DNA of 21,130 nt from Erysipelotrichaceae bacterium. Its GTDB lineage: Bacteria > Bacillota_I > Bacilli_A > Erysipelotrichales > Erysipelotrichaceae. The stretch spans positions 1 through 21,130 of the forward strand of contig JAFOMB010000175.1 in NCBI GenBank assembly GCA_017419065.1. The letters are read 5' to 3'. Under the pieces are notes generated by a model. That model did no database searches. It was not told the DNA's origin and was given only the letters and a program-made list of their open reading frames with translations. Of this stretch, positions 14,099-21,130 are shown in pieces; position 1 is the first letter of the stretch, and every line of letters starts with the position of its first letter. The translations under genes and the position numbers were made by a program.

Positions 14099-14991
14099 AA
14101 TATTATCTGGGGATAGACCTCGGCGGTACCAATGTCAGAGTCGCCAAGGTCGATGAAGAAGGAAATGTGAAGATGATCAAGGATTCTCCTTCCTATGCGA
14201 AGGAAGGAAGAGACAAGGTCATCCGCAACATCATCGAGATGATCCAGACATTCGATCTTTCGAATGTCGAAGGGATCGGTATCGGGGTACCGGGACCGGT
14301 CGATGACAAGACCAACATGATGACGATGTCCACGAACCTGCCGGGCTTTGAAAACTATCCGTTCGCGGAGATCATTGAAGGAGCGACAGGAAAGAGAGTC
14401 TTCGTCAACAACGACGCCAATGTCGCCGGTGTCGCGGAAGCGACAGTCGGAGCCGGCAAGGGCTGCAAGATCGTCTATTACTTCACGCAGTCTACCGGGA
14501 TCGGCGGCGCACTGGTCATCGACGGCCATGTCGTCGGCGGCAGAAAGGGTTATGCCGGAGAGATCGGCAATATCGTCGTCAAAGAGAACGCGCCGAAGAT
14601 CAACCACCTGGCCCTGGGTGCCGTGGAAAATGAAGCCAGCGGTACGGCCTTAGGCAGAAAGGGAAAAGAGATCTTAGGGGAGAAAGGCGATTCTGCCAGA
14701 AAGGTCTTCGATCTCTGCCGGAAAGGTGATCCAAAGGCCATGGAGATCATCGATCAGATGGCAAAGGATCTCGGACGTATGATGGGAACGATCGCCCTGA
14801 TCTGCGATCCGGACTGCTTCGTCATCGGCGGAGGCTGCTCCAAGTCCCACGATCTCTACTTCGACAAGCTCCGGACCTATATGGCTGACTATGTCCATGA
14901 AGGCATGAAGGACGTTCCGATCTATCTGGCCCAGTGTCAGGAACCGGGCGTCATCGGGGCCGCCATGCTGGCAAGGGAAGAATTAAAATAA
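14095..14991 (+). CDS. ROK-family sugar kinase lacking the zinc motif
   Basis: A 298-residue cytoplasmic kinase with the ROK plan: phosphate-1 motif GIDLGGTN (residues 6-13), GIGVPGPVD (62-70), the catalytic Asp107 in NNDAN (105-109), and STGIGGALVIDG (133-144). Most glucokinase-type ROK enzymes then have GEIGH and a zinc motif CxCGxxGCxE. Here the His is replaced (GEIGN, 155-159) and the cysteines are absent (about 167-183, NAPKINHLALGAVENEASG region), although the flanking G-AL is kept. Hence the fold should not bind structural zinc. The substrate could be glucose or another hexose or amino sugar. It overlaps rimO by ATGA; a hairpin follows in the gap to the GalK-like gene. Confidence 0.87.
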   Translation: MKYYLGIDLGGTNVRVAKVDEEGNVKMIKDSPSYAKEGRDKVIRNIIEMIQTFDLSNVEGIGIGVPGPVDDKTNMMTMSTNLPGFENYPFAEIIEGATGKRVFVNNDANVAGVAEATVGAGKGCKIVYYFTQSTGIGGALVIDGHVVGGRKGYAGEIGNIVVKENAPKINHLALGAVENEASGTALGRKGKEILGEKGDSARKVFDLCRKGDPKAMEIIDQMAKDLGRMMGTIALICDPDCFVIGGGCSKSHDLYFDKLRTYMADYVHEGMKDVPIYLAQCQEPGVIGAAMLAREELK

Positions 14992-15009
14992 ACTACTGTT
15001 CATTAATAG

Positions 15010-15037
15010 AAGACTCCGGGTTTTCCCGGATGTCTTT
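15010..15037 (+). terminator. Hairpin between the ROK kinase and the GalK-like gene, probable terminator
   Basis: AGAC-T-CCGGG (15011-15020), loop TTTT, then CCCGG-AT-GTCT (15025-15035), with a short TTT tail. The G+C-rich inner stem is strong but the T run is weak, so it may terminate only partly. The rest of 14992-15054 shows no clear promoter. Confidence 0.55.
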
Positions 15038-15054
15038 ATGAGAAGGATGAAACT

Positions 15055-16275
15055 ATGGAAGTAAAAGAACTGAAAAACTGGATCGAAAACAGCGATTCGA
15101 TCGAAAAAGACCGTTATTTCTCTCTCCTGAAGGAAGCAGAAGAACTCTTTGGCGAAGGGGACTATCACTTCGTCTCTTCTCCGGGAAGAAGCGAGATCGG
15201 CGGCAACCACACTGACCACCAGCTGGGCCACATACTGGCAGCGACACTGGATATCGACAATCTGGCTGTTTTCAAGAGAAGAGAAGACCTCAAAGTCTGC
15301 TTTATCGACAGGAAACTCGGAAAGATCGAACTCGATCTCTCGGATCTCTCTGTGAAAGAGGAAGAGAAGAATACCTCTGCCTCATTGGTCAGAGGCATCG
15401 CCGCTTACCTGAAGCAGGACTTCAATATTGAACCGCAGGGCTTTGAAGCCTTATGCGATCCGCGTGTCCTGATCGGCAGCGGCATCTCTTCGAGCGCCTG
15501 CTTTGAACTGATGATCGCCTATATCCTGGCCTACTTCGCCGGCAAAGATGAGACAGAAGACTACTATTCCGGCATCTGTTCAAGAGCGGAAAACAACTAC
15601 TTCGGAAAGCCTTCGGGACAGATGGACCAGTACGCGATCGAAAACGGCGGACTGACGGCCATCGACTTCTCGAATATGACCATCGAACAGATCCCGTTCT
15701 CCTTCAAGGACTACGGCTATCATCTCGTCTTAGTCAATACGAAGGGCTCCCACGACAACCTCTCCGATGAATACGGCAAGATGCCTTTGGAAATGAAAGA
15801 TGTCGCCAGGGAACTGGGTGTGGATGTCCTCTCGAAGACAAGTCTTGAAGAACTGCTGAAGCACTTCAATGAGATAAGAGGAAAACTGGACAACGACAGA
15901 GCTCTGTTAAGAGCCATCCACTTCTTCCTCGAGGATCCGAGAGCCGTACAGGAGAAGGAAGCGGCCAAGGCCGGCGATATCGACACTTTCCTCCATCTCA
16001 TACGGGAATCCGGACGCTCCAGCTACATGTATCTGCAGAACGTCTACATCTTCCCGAAGCACCAGAACCTGTCCCTAGCCTTGGCGTTAAGCGAGGTCGT
16101 GCTGAAGGAAGAGGGTGCCTACAGAGTCCACGGCGGCGGTCTTGAGGGAACGATACAGGCCATCGTACCGGATCATCTCCTGCAGGAATACATCCGTGTG
16201 CTCGGAGATGCTTTCGGAGAAGATGCCGTACTCTGTGTAGATATCCGTGAGAAGGGTACCTGCATCATCATCTAG
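15055..16275 (+). CDS. GalK-like GHMP-family sugar kinase with variant substrate motif
   Basis: A 406-residue GHMP kinase of the galactokinase branch; ATP-dependent C1 phosphorylation of a sugar is expected. The N-terminal signature reads PGRSEIGGNHTDHQLG (residues 43-58), where classic GalK has GRxNLIGEHTDY; the glutamate that contacts the sugar is replaced by Asn51, while Arg45, His52 and Asp54 remain. The ATP loop GSGISSSA (141-148) and catalytic-Asp motif GQMDQ (Asp191) are intact. The third motif reads HGGGLEGTIQAIVP rather than GGGFGGCxxA. Shine-Dalgarno GAAGGA is 7 nt before ATG 15055. No galT, galE or lactose gene lies in the window. Galactokinase is the nearest named activity; substrate choice may differ. 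Confidence 0.8.
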   Translation: MEVKELKNWIENSDSIEKDRYFSLLKEAEELFGEGDYHFVSSPGRSEIGGNHTDHQLGHILAATLDIDNLAVFKRREDLKVCFIDRKLGKIELDLSDLSVKEEEKNTSASLVRGIAAYLKQDFNIEPQGFEALCDPRVLIGSGISSSACFELMIAYILAYFAGKDETEDYYSGICSRAENNYFGKPSGQMDQYAIENGGLTAIDFSNMTIEQIPFSFKDYGYHLVLVNTKGSHDNLSDEYGKMPLEMKDVARELGVDVLSKTSLEELLKHFNEIRGKLDNDRALLRAIHFFLEDPRAVQEKEAAKAGDIDTFLHLIRESGRSSYMYLQNVYIFPKHQNLSLALALSEVVLKEEGAYRVHGGGLEGTIQAIVPDHLLQEYIRVLGDAFGEDAVLCVDIREKGTCIII

Positions 16276-16283
16276 GAGGGAAT

Positions 16284-17519
16284 ATGGAATATAAGGAAAG
16301 CATACTGAAGGAATTCGCGAGACTGGCCGTCATCAACGGTGTCAATGTCCAGAAGGGACAGCCGCTGGTGATCGATGCGCCGGTAGATGCCTATGCCTTC
16401 GTCAAGGAATGTGTCAAAGTCGCCTATGAACAGGGAGCGAGTCTCGTCTATGTCAACTACACGGATGAGGATATCACCCGTCTCAACTACGAATACGCCC
16501 CGACAGAGGTCCTGGCGAGAGTCCCGTCATGGCAGCAGGACCGCTATCAGGACTGGATCGACCAGGGTGTCTGCATGCTGCACATCGTCTCTTCCGACCC
16601 GGATCTGCTCAACGGCATCGACCCGGAGAAGATCAAGACCGTACGTATGGCCCGTATGAAAGCCATGCATAAATACCAGTACTACACCATGAACAACATC
16701 GGTCAGTGGTCTATCGTGGCCTGGCCGAATCTGAAATGGGCGAAGAAGGTCTTCCCGGACAAGGATGATGAAGAAGCAGTACAGGCCTTATGGGATGCGA
16801 TCCTGTTTACGAGCCGTGTAGAAGAGGGGAAGACGATGGACAACTGGGATGTCCACAACAAGCAGCTCCGTGTCCATTCAAAACTGCTCAACGACTATGC
16901 CTTCAAGGAACTCTATTTCAGAAACTCTTTAGGTACCGATCTCCGTGTCGGTCTCATCAAAGACCACATCTGGGAAGGCGGTTCCTCCTTCAACGCGAAG
17001 GGGGCGGAATTCCATCCGAACATCCCGACAGAGGAAGTCTTCACGATGCCGGATAGAAGAAGGATCAACGGAACGGTCTATGCCTCCAAGCCTCTGAGCT
17101 ATGGCGGCAATCTTATAAAAGATTTCTCTTTTACCTTCAAAGACGGTGTCGTCGTCGACTATGACGCAAAGGAAGGAAAGGAAGTTTTGAAAGGACTCCT
17201 GGATACCGATGAGGGATCGAAGTCCCTCGGTGAGGCCGCTTTGATCTCCTATGATTCTCCGATCTCCAAGTCCGGCATTCTCTTCTACGACACGCTCTTC
17301 GACGAGAACGCCTCCTGCCATCTGGCCTTAGGTGCCTGCTACCCGGAAAACGTCAAAGGCGGTCTGGAGATGAGCCAGGAAGACCTATATGAACTCGGCG
17401 GCAACGATTCCCTGAATCACGTCGACTTCATGTTCGGAACAGAAGATCTGGAAGTGACAGGTATCACCTGGGATGGCAAAGAAGTCCCGGTGTTCGCAAA
17501 GGGAAACTTCGTATTCTGA
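16284..17519 (+). CDS. M29-family metallo-aminopeptidase (AmpS/PepS type)
   Basis: A 411-residue cytoplasmic aminopeptidase that removes N-terminal residues from peptides using two metal ions. Family ligands are at the expected places: Glu251 (IPTEEVF), Glu317 (GEAAL), His346 (DENASCHLALG), His379 and Asp381 (NHVDFMFG), with the catalytic-site Tyr353 nearby; the spacing matches the PepS pattern. Shine-Dalgarno AGGAGG (16274-16279) overlaps the stop of the GalK-like gene and lies 4 nt before the ATG, so the two are likely co-transcribed. A strong bidirectional terminator follows. The length is normal for the family. Confidence 0.93.
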   Translation: MEYKESILKEFARLAVINGVNVQKGQPLVIDAPVDAYAFVKECVKVAYEQGASLVYVNYTDEDITRLNYEYAPTEVLARVPSWQQDRYQDWIDQGVCMLHIVSSDPDLLNGIDPEKIKTVRMARMKAMHKYQYYTMNNIGQWSIVAWPNLKWAKKVFPDKDDEEAVQALWDAILFTSRVEEGKTMDNWDVHNKQLRVHSKLLNDYAFKELYFRNSLGTDLRVGLIKDHIWEGGSSFNAKGAEFHPNIPTEEVFTMPDRRRINGTVYASKPLSYGGNLIKDFSFTFKDGVVVDYDAKEGKEVLKGLLDTDEGSKSLGEAALISYDSPISKSGILFYDTLFDENASCHLALGACYPENVKGGLEMSQEDLYELGGNDSLNHVDFMFGTEDLEVTGITWDGKEVPVFAKGNFVF

Positions 17520-17541
17520 TAAAGTCAAATCATTACATAGT

Positions 17542-17579
17542 AAAAAAGTCTCTGTCGCAAAGTGAACAGGGACTTTTTT
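17542..17579. terminator. Bidirectional terminator after the aminopeptidase gene
   Basis: AAAAAAGTCTCTGT (17542-17555) pairs with ACAGGGACTTTTTT (17566-17579) around a 10-nt loop, with one T:G pair. The flanking A and T runs let it work on either strand. It separates the aminopeptidase unit from the surface-protein gene. Confidence 0.85.
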
Positions 17580-17620
17580 CGTGTTAATCTAAAATCAGTA
17601 TTTCAGTAAGGAGAAAGCAG

Positions 17621-20600
17621 ATGATCCGTTCATTTCGACATGTTTCCCGGAAAAACATTCTGATAATTGTTTTGACGCTCTTTTTATCGTTTCCTTCAGT
17701 ATTGCCGGCAAAGATCCATTCAGAGTCATCCGGTTCTCTTTCTTATGATGGAACCGCATATTCTGTTGTGACAAACAGCGGAGATCTGGTTCTGTTCCGC
17801 AGTTTTGAGGAATACAACCATCTGTCGAGAGGAACCTTCACCGACATTTACGGGAATGAATATACAGGCCGGGTATTCACCGGAGTTGAAACACAGGCAT
17901 CAAAGCCGTGGGAAGGTGTTGAAAGCACGATCTATTCTGTATACATAGCTGAAGGACAGGGAATACGTCCCAAACAGACCTCCTTCTGGTTCTCCGATCT
18001 AAAGAATGTCAGAAGTATTGATTTGACCGGTCTTGACACAAGTCTTGTGACCTATATGTCGGGAATGTTTATGAATACACCGATTCAAACGCTGGACATC
18101 AGCCATCTCAATACGCAGAATGTTGAATACATGGACAGTATGTTTCACGGGTGCAGTTCACTGAAACAGATCCAATTCGGGGATCTGGATACCTCAAAGG
18201 TTACTGATATGAATTTGATGTTCTACGGCTGTGGATCCTTAGAAGAATTGGATATCAGCAGTTTTGACACAGAGAATGTAAAGAAAACGGGCAGTATGTT
18301 CGCAAGCTGCGGATCCCTTCGTTCGATCCATCTCGGAAACTTAGACCTGACAAAAACCGTTGATATGATGCGGATGTTTAAAGGCTGTACTTCACTTGTA
18401 TCATTGGACCTTGGAAAGATATCTACAAGTTCCGATACCCTGCATTACCTCGATTACATGTTTTCCGGCTGCACCTCTTTACTATATCTTGATATATCGG
18501 GAATAAACGCAGAGCGTTTAAACACCATGTATGGTTTGTTTGATGAATGTGAGAATCTAGGTTCTGTCGTTCTTGGTGAAAATTTTCGAAAATGGTTGGA
18601 TGAAGCCTATCTCCCGGCAGGTATCTGGACACATGGCGAGTTAAGTAAAACGGAAACAGACTTATATAAAGAATATCCTTCTCACGCTGCGGAATGGGCG
18701 GGAGAGTGGAAAAGAGAGGACAGTACACTTCCTGAATGCGGTTCTCCGCTGATACAGAACGGACCGGACTATGTGTTTGAGTTCCAGTCACAGTTCAAAG
18801 ACGAGCCGATGAAGTATACCTATAGTTATGACGAAAACTGGTTCTTTAATGACCCGTCAGAATACAATCACGATCTAGCGACGATGTCTTTGAAGATGGC
18901 AATGGCCGGTATGGCGGATGATGAGACTCATATGGACGATTCCCATATCGTTGACCTGCTTCATAATATGGAATTTGAAGATTATCTGATCAAGACATCC
19001 TATCCGATCCCGGAGGATAATTCCATTGGATATGCCATTGGCGCTAAAAATATCAATAAAGACGGAAATATTATCTCACTGATCACGGTTACCATACGCA
19101 GCGGCGGATACGGTCAGGAATGGGCAGGAAACTTCGAGATAGGAAACGGACAGATCCATTCCGGTTTTGATCAGGCTGCAGAAAAGGTTCTCGAAGGTCT
19201 TGCTGATTACATCAATGAATACAGCAAGTATCTGCTCGGAGATATCAAGGTATGGGTCAGCGGGTACAGCCGCGGTGCTGCTACCGCTAATCTTCTCGGT
19301 GTCAAACTCGATGACGGACGCATCGCTTCGATCAACCCAGACGATGTTTTCTGCTATGCATTCGAATGTCCGCAGAACGCCAGATCGATACGCGGCAGGC
19401 ACGAGAAGTACGGCAATCTTTTCAGGATCGTCAATCCGAATGATTTCGTTACGAAAGTAGCTCCGTCTTACTGGACATATTCCTGCTATGGCGTGATGAA
19501 GGCGATCGCGAATCCATCTAATACGAATTTAACAAAATACCATAACACTTTAAAACCGAATATGTGCGAGGAGTACAAAAAGATACTCGCATATAATGAC
19601 ATCGGCAATATCGATGACGCTGTCTACAAAGTGACTTATGAGCGCTTTGATCAATCCGGTATCCTGAACAATCTGCTCGATTTCATATCATCACTTGCCT
19701 ACAGCCCTGAACTGTATACTGACGTTCATCAGGAACAGATCAAGAGGATCGTCGGAAAGGCTCTGGCGGATGTGGATAATCCAAACATGTTTAAGGATTG
19801 CGTTTATGAAATCGTTATGCTTGTCGGAGGTTCTGCTGTTATTTCTAAACTGAAGGATGAAAGCAGTGCTGAATATATAGGGAAATGGATCGAATCGATC
19901 CGGGATGCCGTAAATATGTTCGTCGATGATAAAAACATCCAGCTGGAGGGCCATTCCTTCCCGGCCGTCTTCAAAGCACATTATCCTGAACTGTGTCTGG
20001 CGTGGATGGAATCCGCAAATACATATAGAGATACAAACAGCTTTAACAGCGGTCTGCTTTCGGCTTCTCCTGTTACTCTGTCAGAAAGCGATACCGTGGG
20101 TTCTGAAACGGATGAGATATTCGGTTCCAGCACAAACAGAAGCGTCTATATCTCGGCAGACAGTGTCCCGGTGATCAATGTGTATGATGAGAATCAGAAT
20201 CTCTTAGCGCATATCTCCTCCCAGGACGCAGAACGGATCGAGAATGGCCTGATCACGTATACCGATTTCAACGGCCAGACAGTCATTGAGATCCCGGACG
20301 ATTACGACTGCACGATTGAAATCGAAGCGACACAGAACGGGTCACTCACGTATTCCTGCGTTGAAAACGACTATGAGATAGGTGATGCCGTCAAAGTGGT
20401 TTCGTATATCGATGTAAACGCTGATGCGGGAGATTCCTTTATCGGCTTAGTAGAAGATATTTCAGAGTATAGAGATGCCGGCGTATATGAGCTGCTGAGC
20501 GATTATGTTCCGTTAGAGCCTGACATCAGTGAAACAGGGGATGAAATAACGCGTTATACAGTTTCTCTGGATATCCAGGGAGACGGAGCTGCTATCGGAT

Positions 20601-21130
20601 CGGGAGTATTCTTCGCAGGCGAACATGCAGGTATGCATGTCATAGAAGGCGAAGAACGGTTCCTGGGCTGGTTCGATGAAGATGATGTTCTATTATCTGC
20701 TGAAACAGAATATGATTTCGCGGTCAAAAAAGACGAACATATCAACGCTAAATTCCAAGAGTCAGTTCCTCCTGTCGAAGAAGGCAGCGTCATCCGCCTC
20801 TCCGGGAAACTCCGCTATGATACCTCCTTAGTAGTCGCAGATGAATTAAAGAGCGTATTAGGTATAGAGAAATTCGATACAGTGATATTAGCTACCGGCG
20901 AAGACTTCGCCGATGCCCTGGGAGGAGGCTACTTGGCCGCTAAGAAGAGTGCTCCTATCATCCTGACGAAGCCTACTCAGAAAGACAAGGTCAATAAGTA
21001 TATCAATGAGAACCTTACAGACAACGGTACAGTCTATGTCTTAGGAGGAGAGGGAGCTGTCCCTGCCTCCTGCCTGGAAGGACTCAATACCTCCAATATC
21101 GTAAGACTCTCCGGAAGGAACCGGTATGTC
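17621..21130 (+). CDS. Secreted surface protein: leucine-rich repeats, lipase-like hydrolase and CWB2 wall-binding repeats (3'-truncated)
   Basis: An open frame runs without a stop from ATG 17621 to the window end (1170 codons so far). TAAGGAG (17607-17613) is 7 nt upstream. Residues 1-31 form a signal peptide (Arg and Lys, hydrophobic core, then LPAK). Residues 127-312 hold seven units of about 26 residues of BspA-like DUF285 type, pattern LxxLDxSxxDTxxVxxMxxMFxGCxS. Residues about 387-800 are an alpha/beta hydrolase of class 3 lipase style: nucleophile elbow GYSRG with Ser550, Asp608 in NPNDFV, and His787 in HYPEL as a plausible triad. Residues from 1057 are CWB2 repeats (VIRLSGKLRYDT..., then a second copy from about 1160) that bind wall polymers. 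Codons are more A+T-rich and varied than in the neighbours. Substrate and ligand are unknown. Confidence 0.88.
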   Translation, partial: MIRSFRHVSRKNILIIVLTLFLSFPSVLPAKIHSESSGSLSYDGTAYSVVTNSGDLVLFRSFEEYNHLSRGTFTDIYGNEYTGRVFTGVETQASKPWEGVESTIYSVYIAEGQGIRPKQTSFWFSDLKNVRSIDLTGLDTSLVTYMSGMFMNTPIQTLDISHLNTQNVEYMDSMFHGCSSLKQIQFGDLDTSKVTDMNLMFYGCGSLEELDISSFDTENVKKTGSMFASCGSLRSIHLGNLDLTKTVDMMRMFKGCTSLVSLDLGKISTSSDTLHYLDYMFSGCTSLLYLDISGINAERLNTMYGLFDECENLGSVVLGENFRKWLDEAYLPAGIWTHGELSKTETDLYKEYPSHAAEWAGEWKREDSTLPECGSPLIQNGPDYVFEFQSQFKDEPMKYTYSYDENWFFNDPSEYNHDLATMSLKMAMAGMADDETHMDDSHIVDLLHNMEFEDYLIKTSYPIPEDNSIGYAIGAKNINKDGNIISLITVTIRSGGYGQEWAGNFEIGNGQIHSGFDQAAEKVLEGLADYINEYSKYLLGDIKVWVSGYSRGAATANLLGVKLDDGRIASINPDDVFCYAFECPQNARSIRGRHEKYGNLFRIVNPNDFVTKVAPSYWTYSCYGVMKAIANPSNTNLTKYHNTLKPNMCEEYKKILAYNDIGNIDDAVYKVTYERFDQSGILNNLLDFISSLAYSPELYTDVHQEQIKRIVGKALADVDNPNMFKDCVYEIVMLVGGSAVISKLKDESSAEYIGKWIESIRDAVNMFVDDKNIQLEGHSFPAVFKAHYPELCLAWMESANTYRDTNSFNSGLLSASPVTLSESDTVGSETDEIFGSSTNRSVYISADSVPVINVYDENQNLLAHISSQDAERIENGLITYTDFNGQTVIEIPDDYDCTIEIEATQNGSLTYSCVENDYEIGDAVKVVSYIDVNADAGDSFIGLVEDISEYRDAGVYELLSDYVPLEPDISETGDEITRYTVSLDIQGDGAAIGSGVFFAGEHAGMHVIEGEERFLGWFDEDDVLLSAETEYDFAVKKDEHINAKFQESVPPVEEGSVIRLSGKLRYDTSLVVADELKSVLGIEKFDTVILATGEDFADALGGGYLAAKKSAPIILTKPTQKDKVNKYINENLTDNGTVYVLGGEGAVPASCLEGLNTSNIVRLSGRNRYV
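17999..18556 (+). repeat. Seven tandem ~26-residue leucine-rich (DUF285-type) repeats
   Basis: Within the surface protein, residues 127-312 split into seven units, five of exactly 26 residues and two of 28. Each has an LDxS-like strand, a variable Asp-Thr turn, a Met-rich segment and an MF..C[ST]S or similar end. The DNA copies have diverged, so this is an old array and not a recent duplication. Confidence 0.8.

Noticed and set aside
17590..17595. TAAAAT as the -10 of the surface-protein gene
   Set aside because: No acceptable -35 was found and the position just after the terminator is ambiguous; a promoter must exist near here but I cannot place it with confidence.
1..21130. tRNA or rRNA genes, CRISPR arrays, insertion sequences, phage genes, attachment sites and replication origins
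   Set aside because: No cloverleaf, regular direct-repeat array, transposase or integrase motif, terminal inverted repeat or DnaA-box cluster was seen on reading both strands. The tandem repeats found are protein-coding.

Overview
The window looks like chromosome of a Firmicute (Bacillota), most likely an Erysipelotrichia-type anaerobe of moderate G+C. The evidence is the Bacillus-like gene order murC-ytxG-ytxH-ccpA-tyrS and ispH-cshB, a tyrosine T-box leader, AGGAGG-type ribosome binding sites, and a surface protein with DUF285 leucine-rich and CWB2 cell-wall modules. The lineage is inferred from gene content and not proven. There are no tRNA or rRNA genes, CRISPR arrays, transposases or phage genes. 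Apart from one gene, coding is dense, with a strong preference for CCG, ATC, GTC and CTC codons.

Regions. (1) 1-3002: the tail of an unidentified gene and a terminator, then a lipoprotein, an acidic disordered protein with two SPIYG motifs, and murC. (2) 3003-5074: a sigma-A promoter overlapped by a cre-like operator drives ytxG, ytxH and ccpA as overlapping genes. (3) 5067-6511: a promoter in the ccpA stop codon, a tyrosine T-box and tyrS. (4) 6514-8700: a second lipoprotein overlapping a MurJ/YtgP-type flippase. (5) 8677-9546 (minus) and 9564-11419 (plus): ispH and cshB diverge from a 32-bp intergenic region; cshB is translationally coupled to a small membrane protein. (6) 11436-14991: MATE transporter, rimO and a ROK kinase joined by 4-nt ATGA overlaps. 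(7) 15055-17519: a GalK-like GHMP kinase and an M29 aminopeptidase. (8) 17621 to the window end: a large secreted protein with leucine-rich repeats, an alpha/beta hydrolase and CWB2 repeats, in a visibly different codon style.

The most distinctive signal is promoter architecture. Five transcription units (starts at 358, 6549, 9546 minus, 9579 and 11448) have a good -10 box, often extended (TGN), ending 6-7 nt before the start codon and no Shine-Dalgarno sequence. Transcription should therefore begin at or next to the start codon, giving leaderless mRNAs, while other genes here keep strong Shine-Dalgarno sites. The ispH and cshB boxes lie back to back, 2 bp apart, so the two promoters should exclude each other.

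Much of the window serves the cell envelope (murC, the MurJ-type flippase, two lipoproteins, the YtxGH pair, the cell-wall hydrolase), alongside carbon control (CcpA, two atypical sugar kinases) and translation (TyrS, RimO, CshB). Coordinates and motifs were read by eye; family names rest on motif recognition, not database searches.
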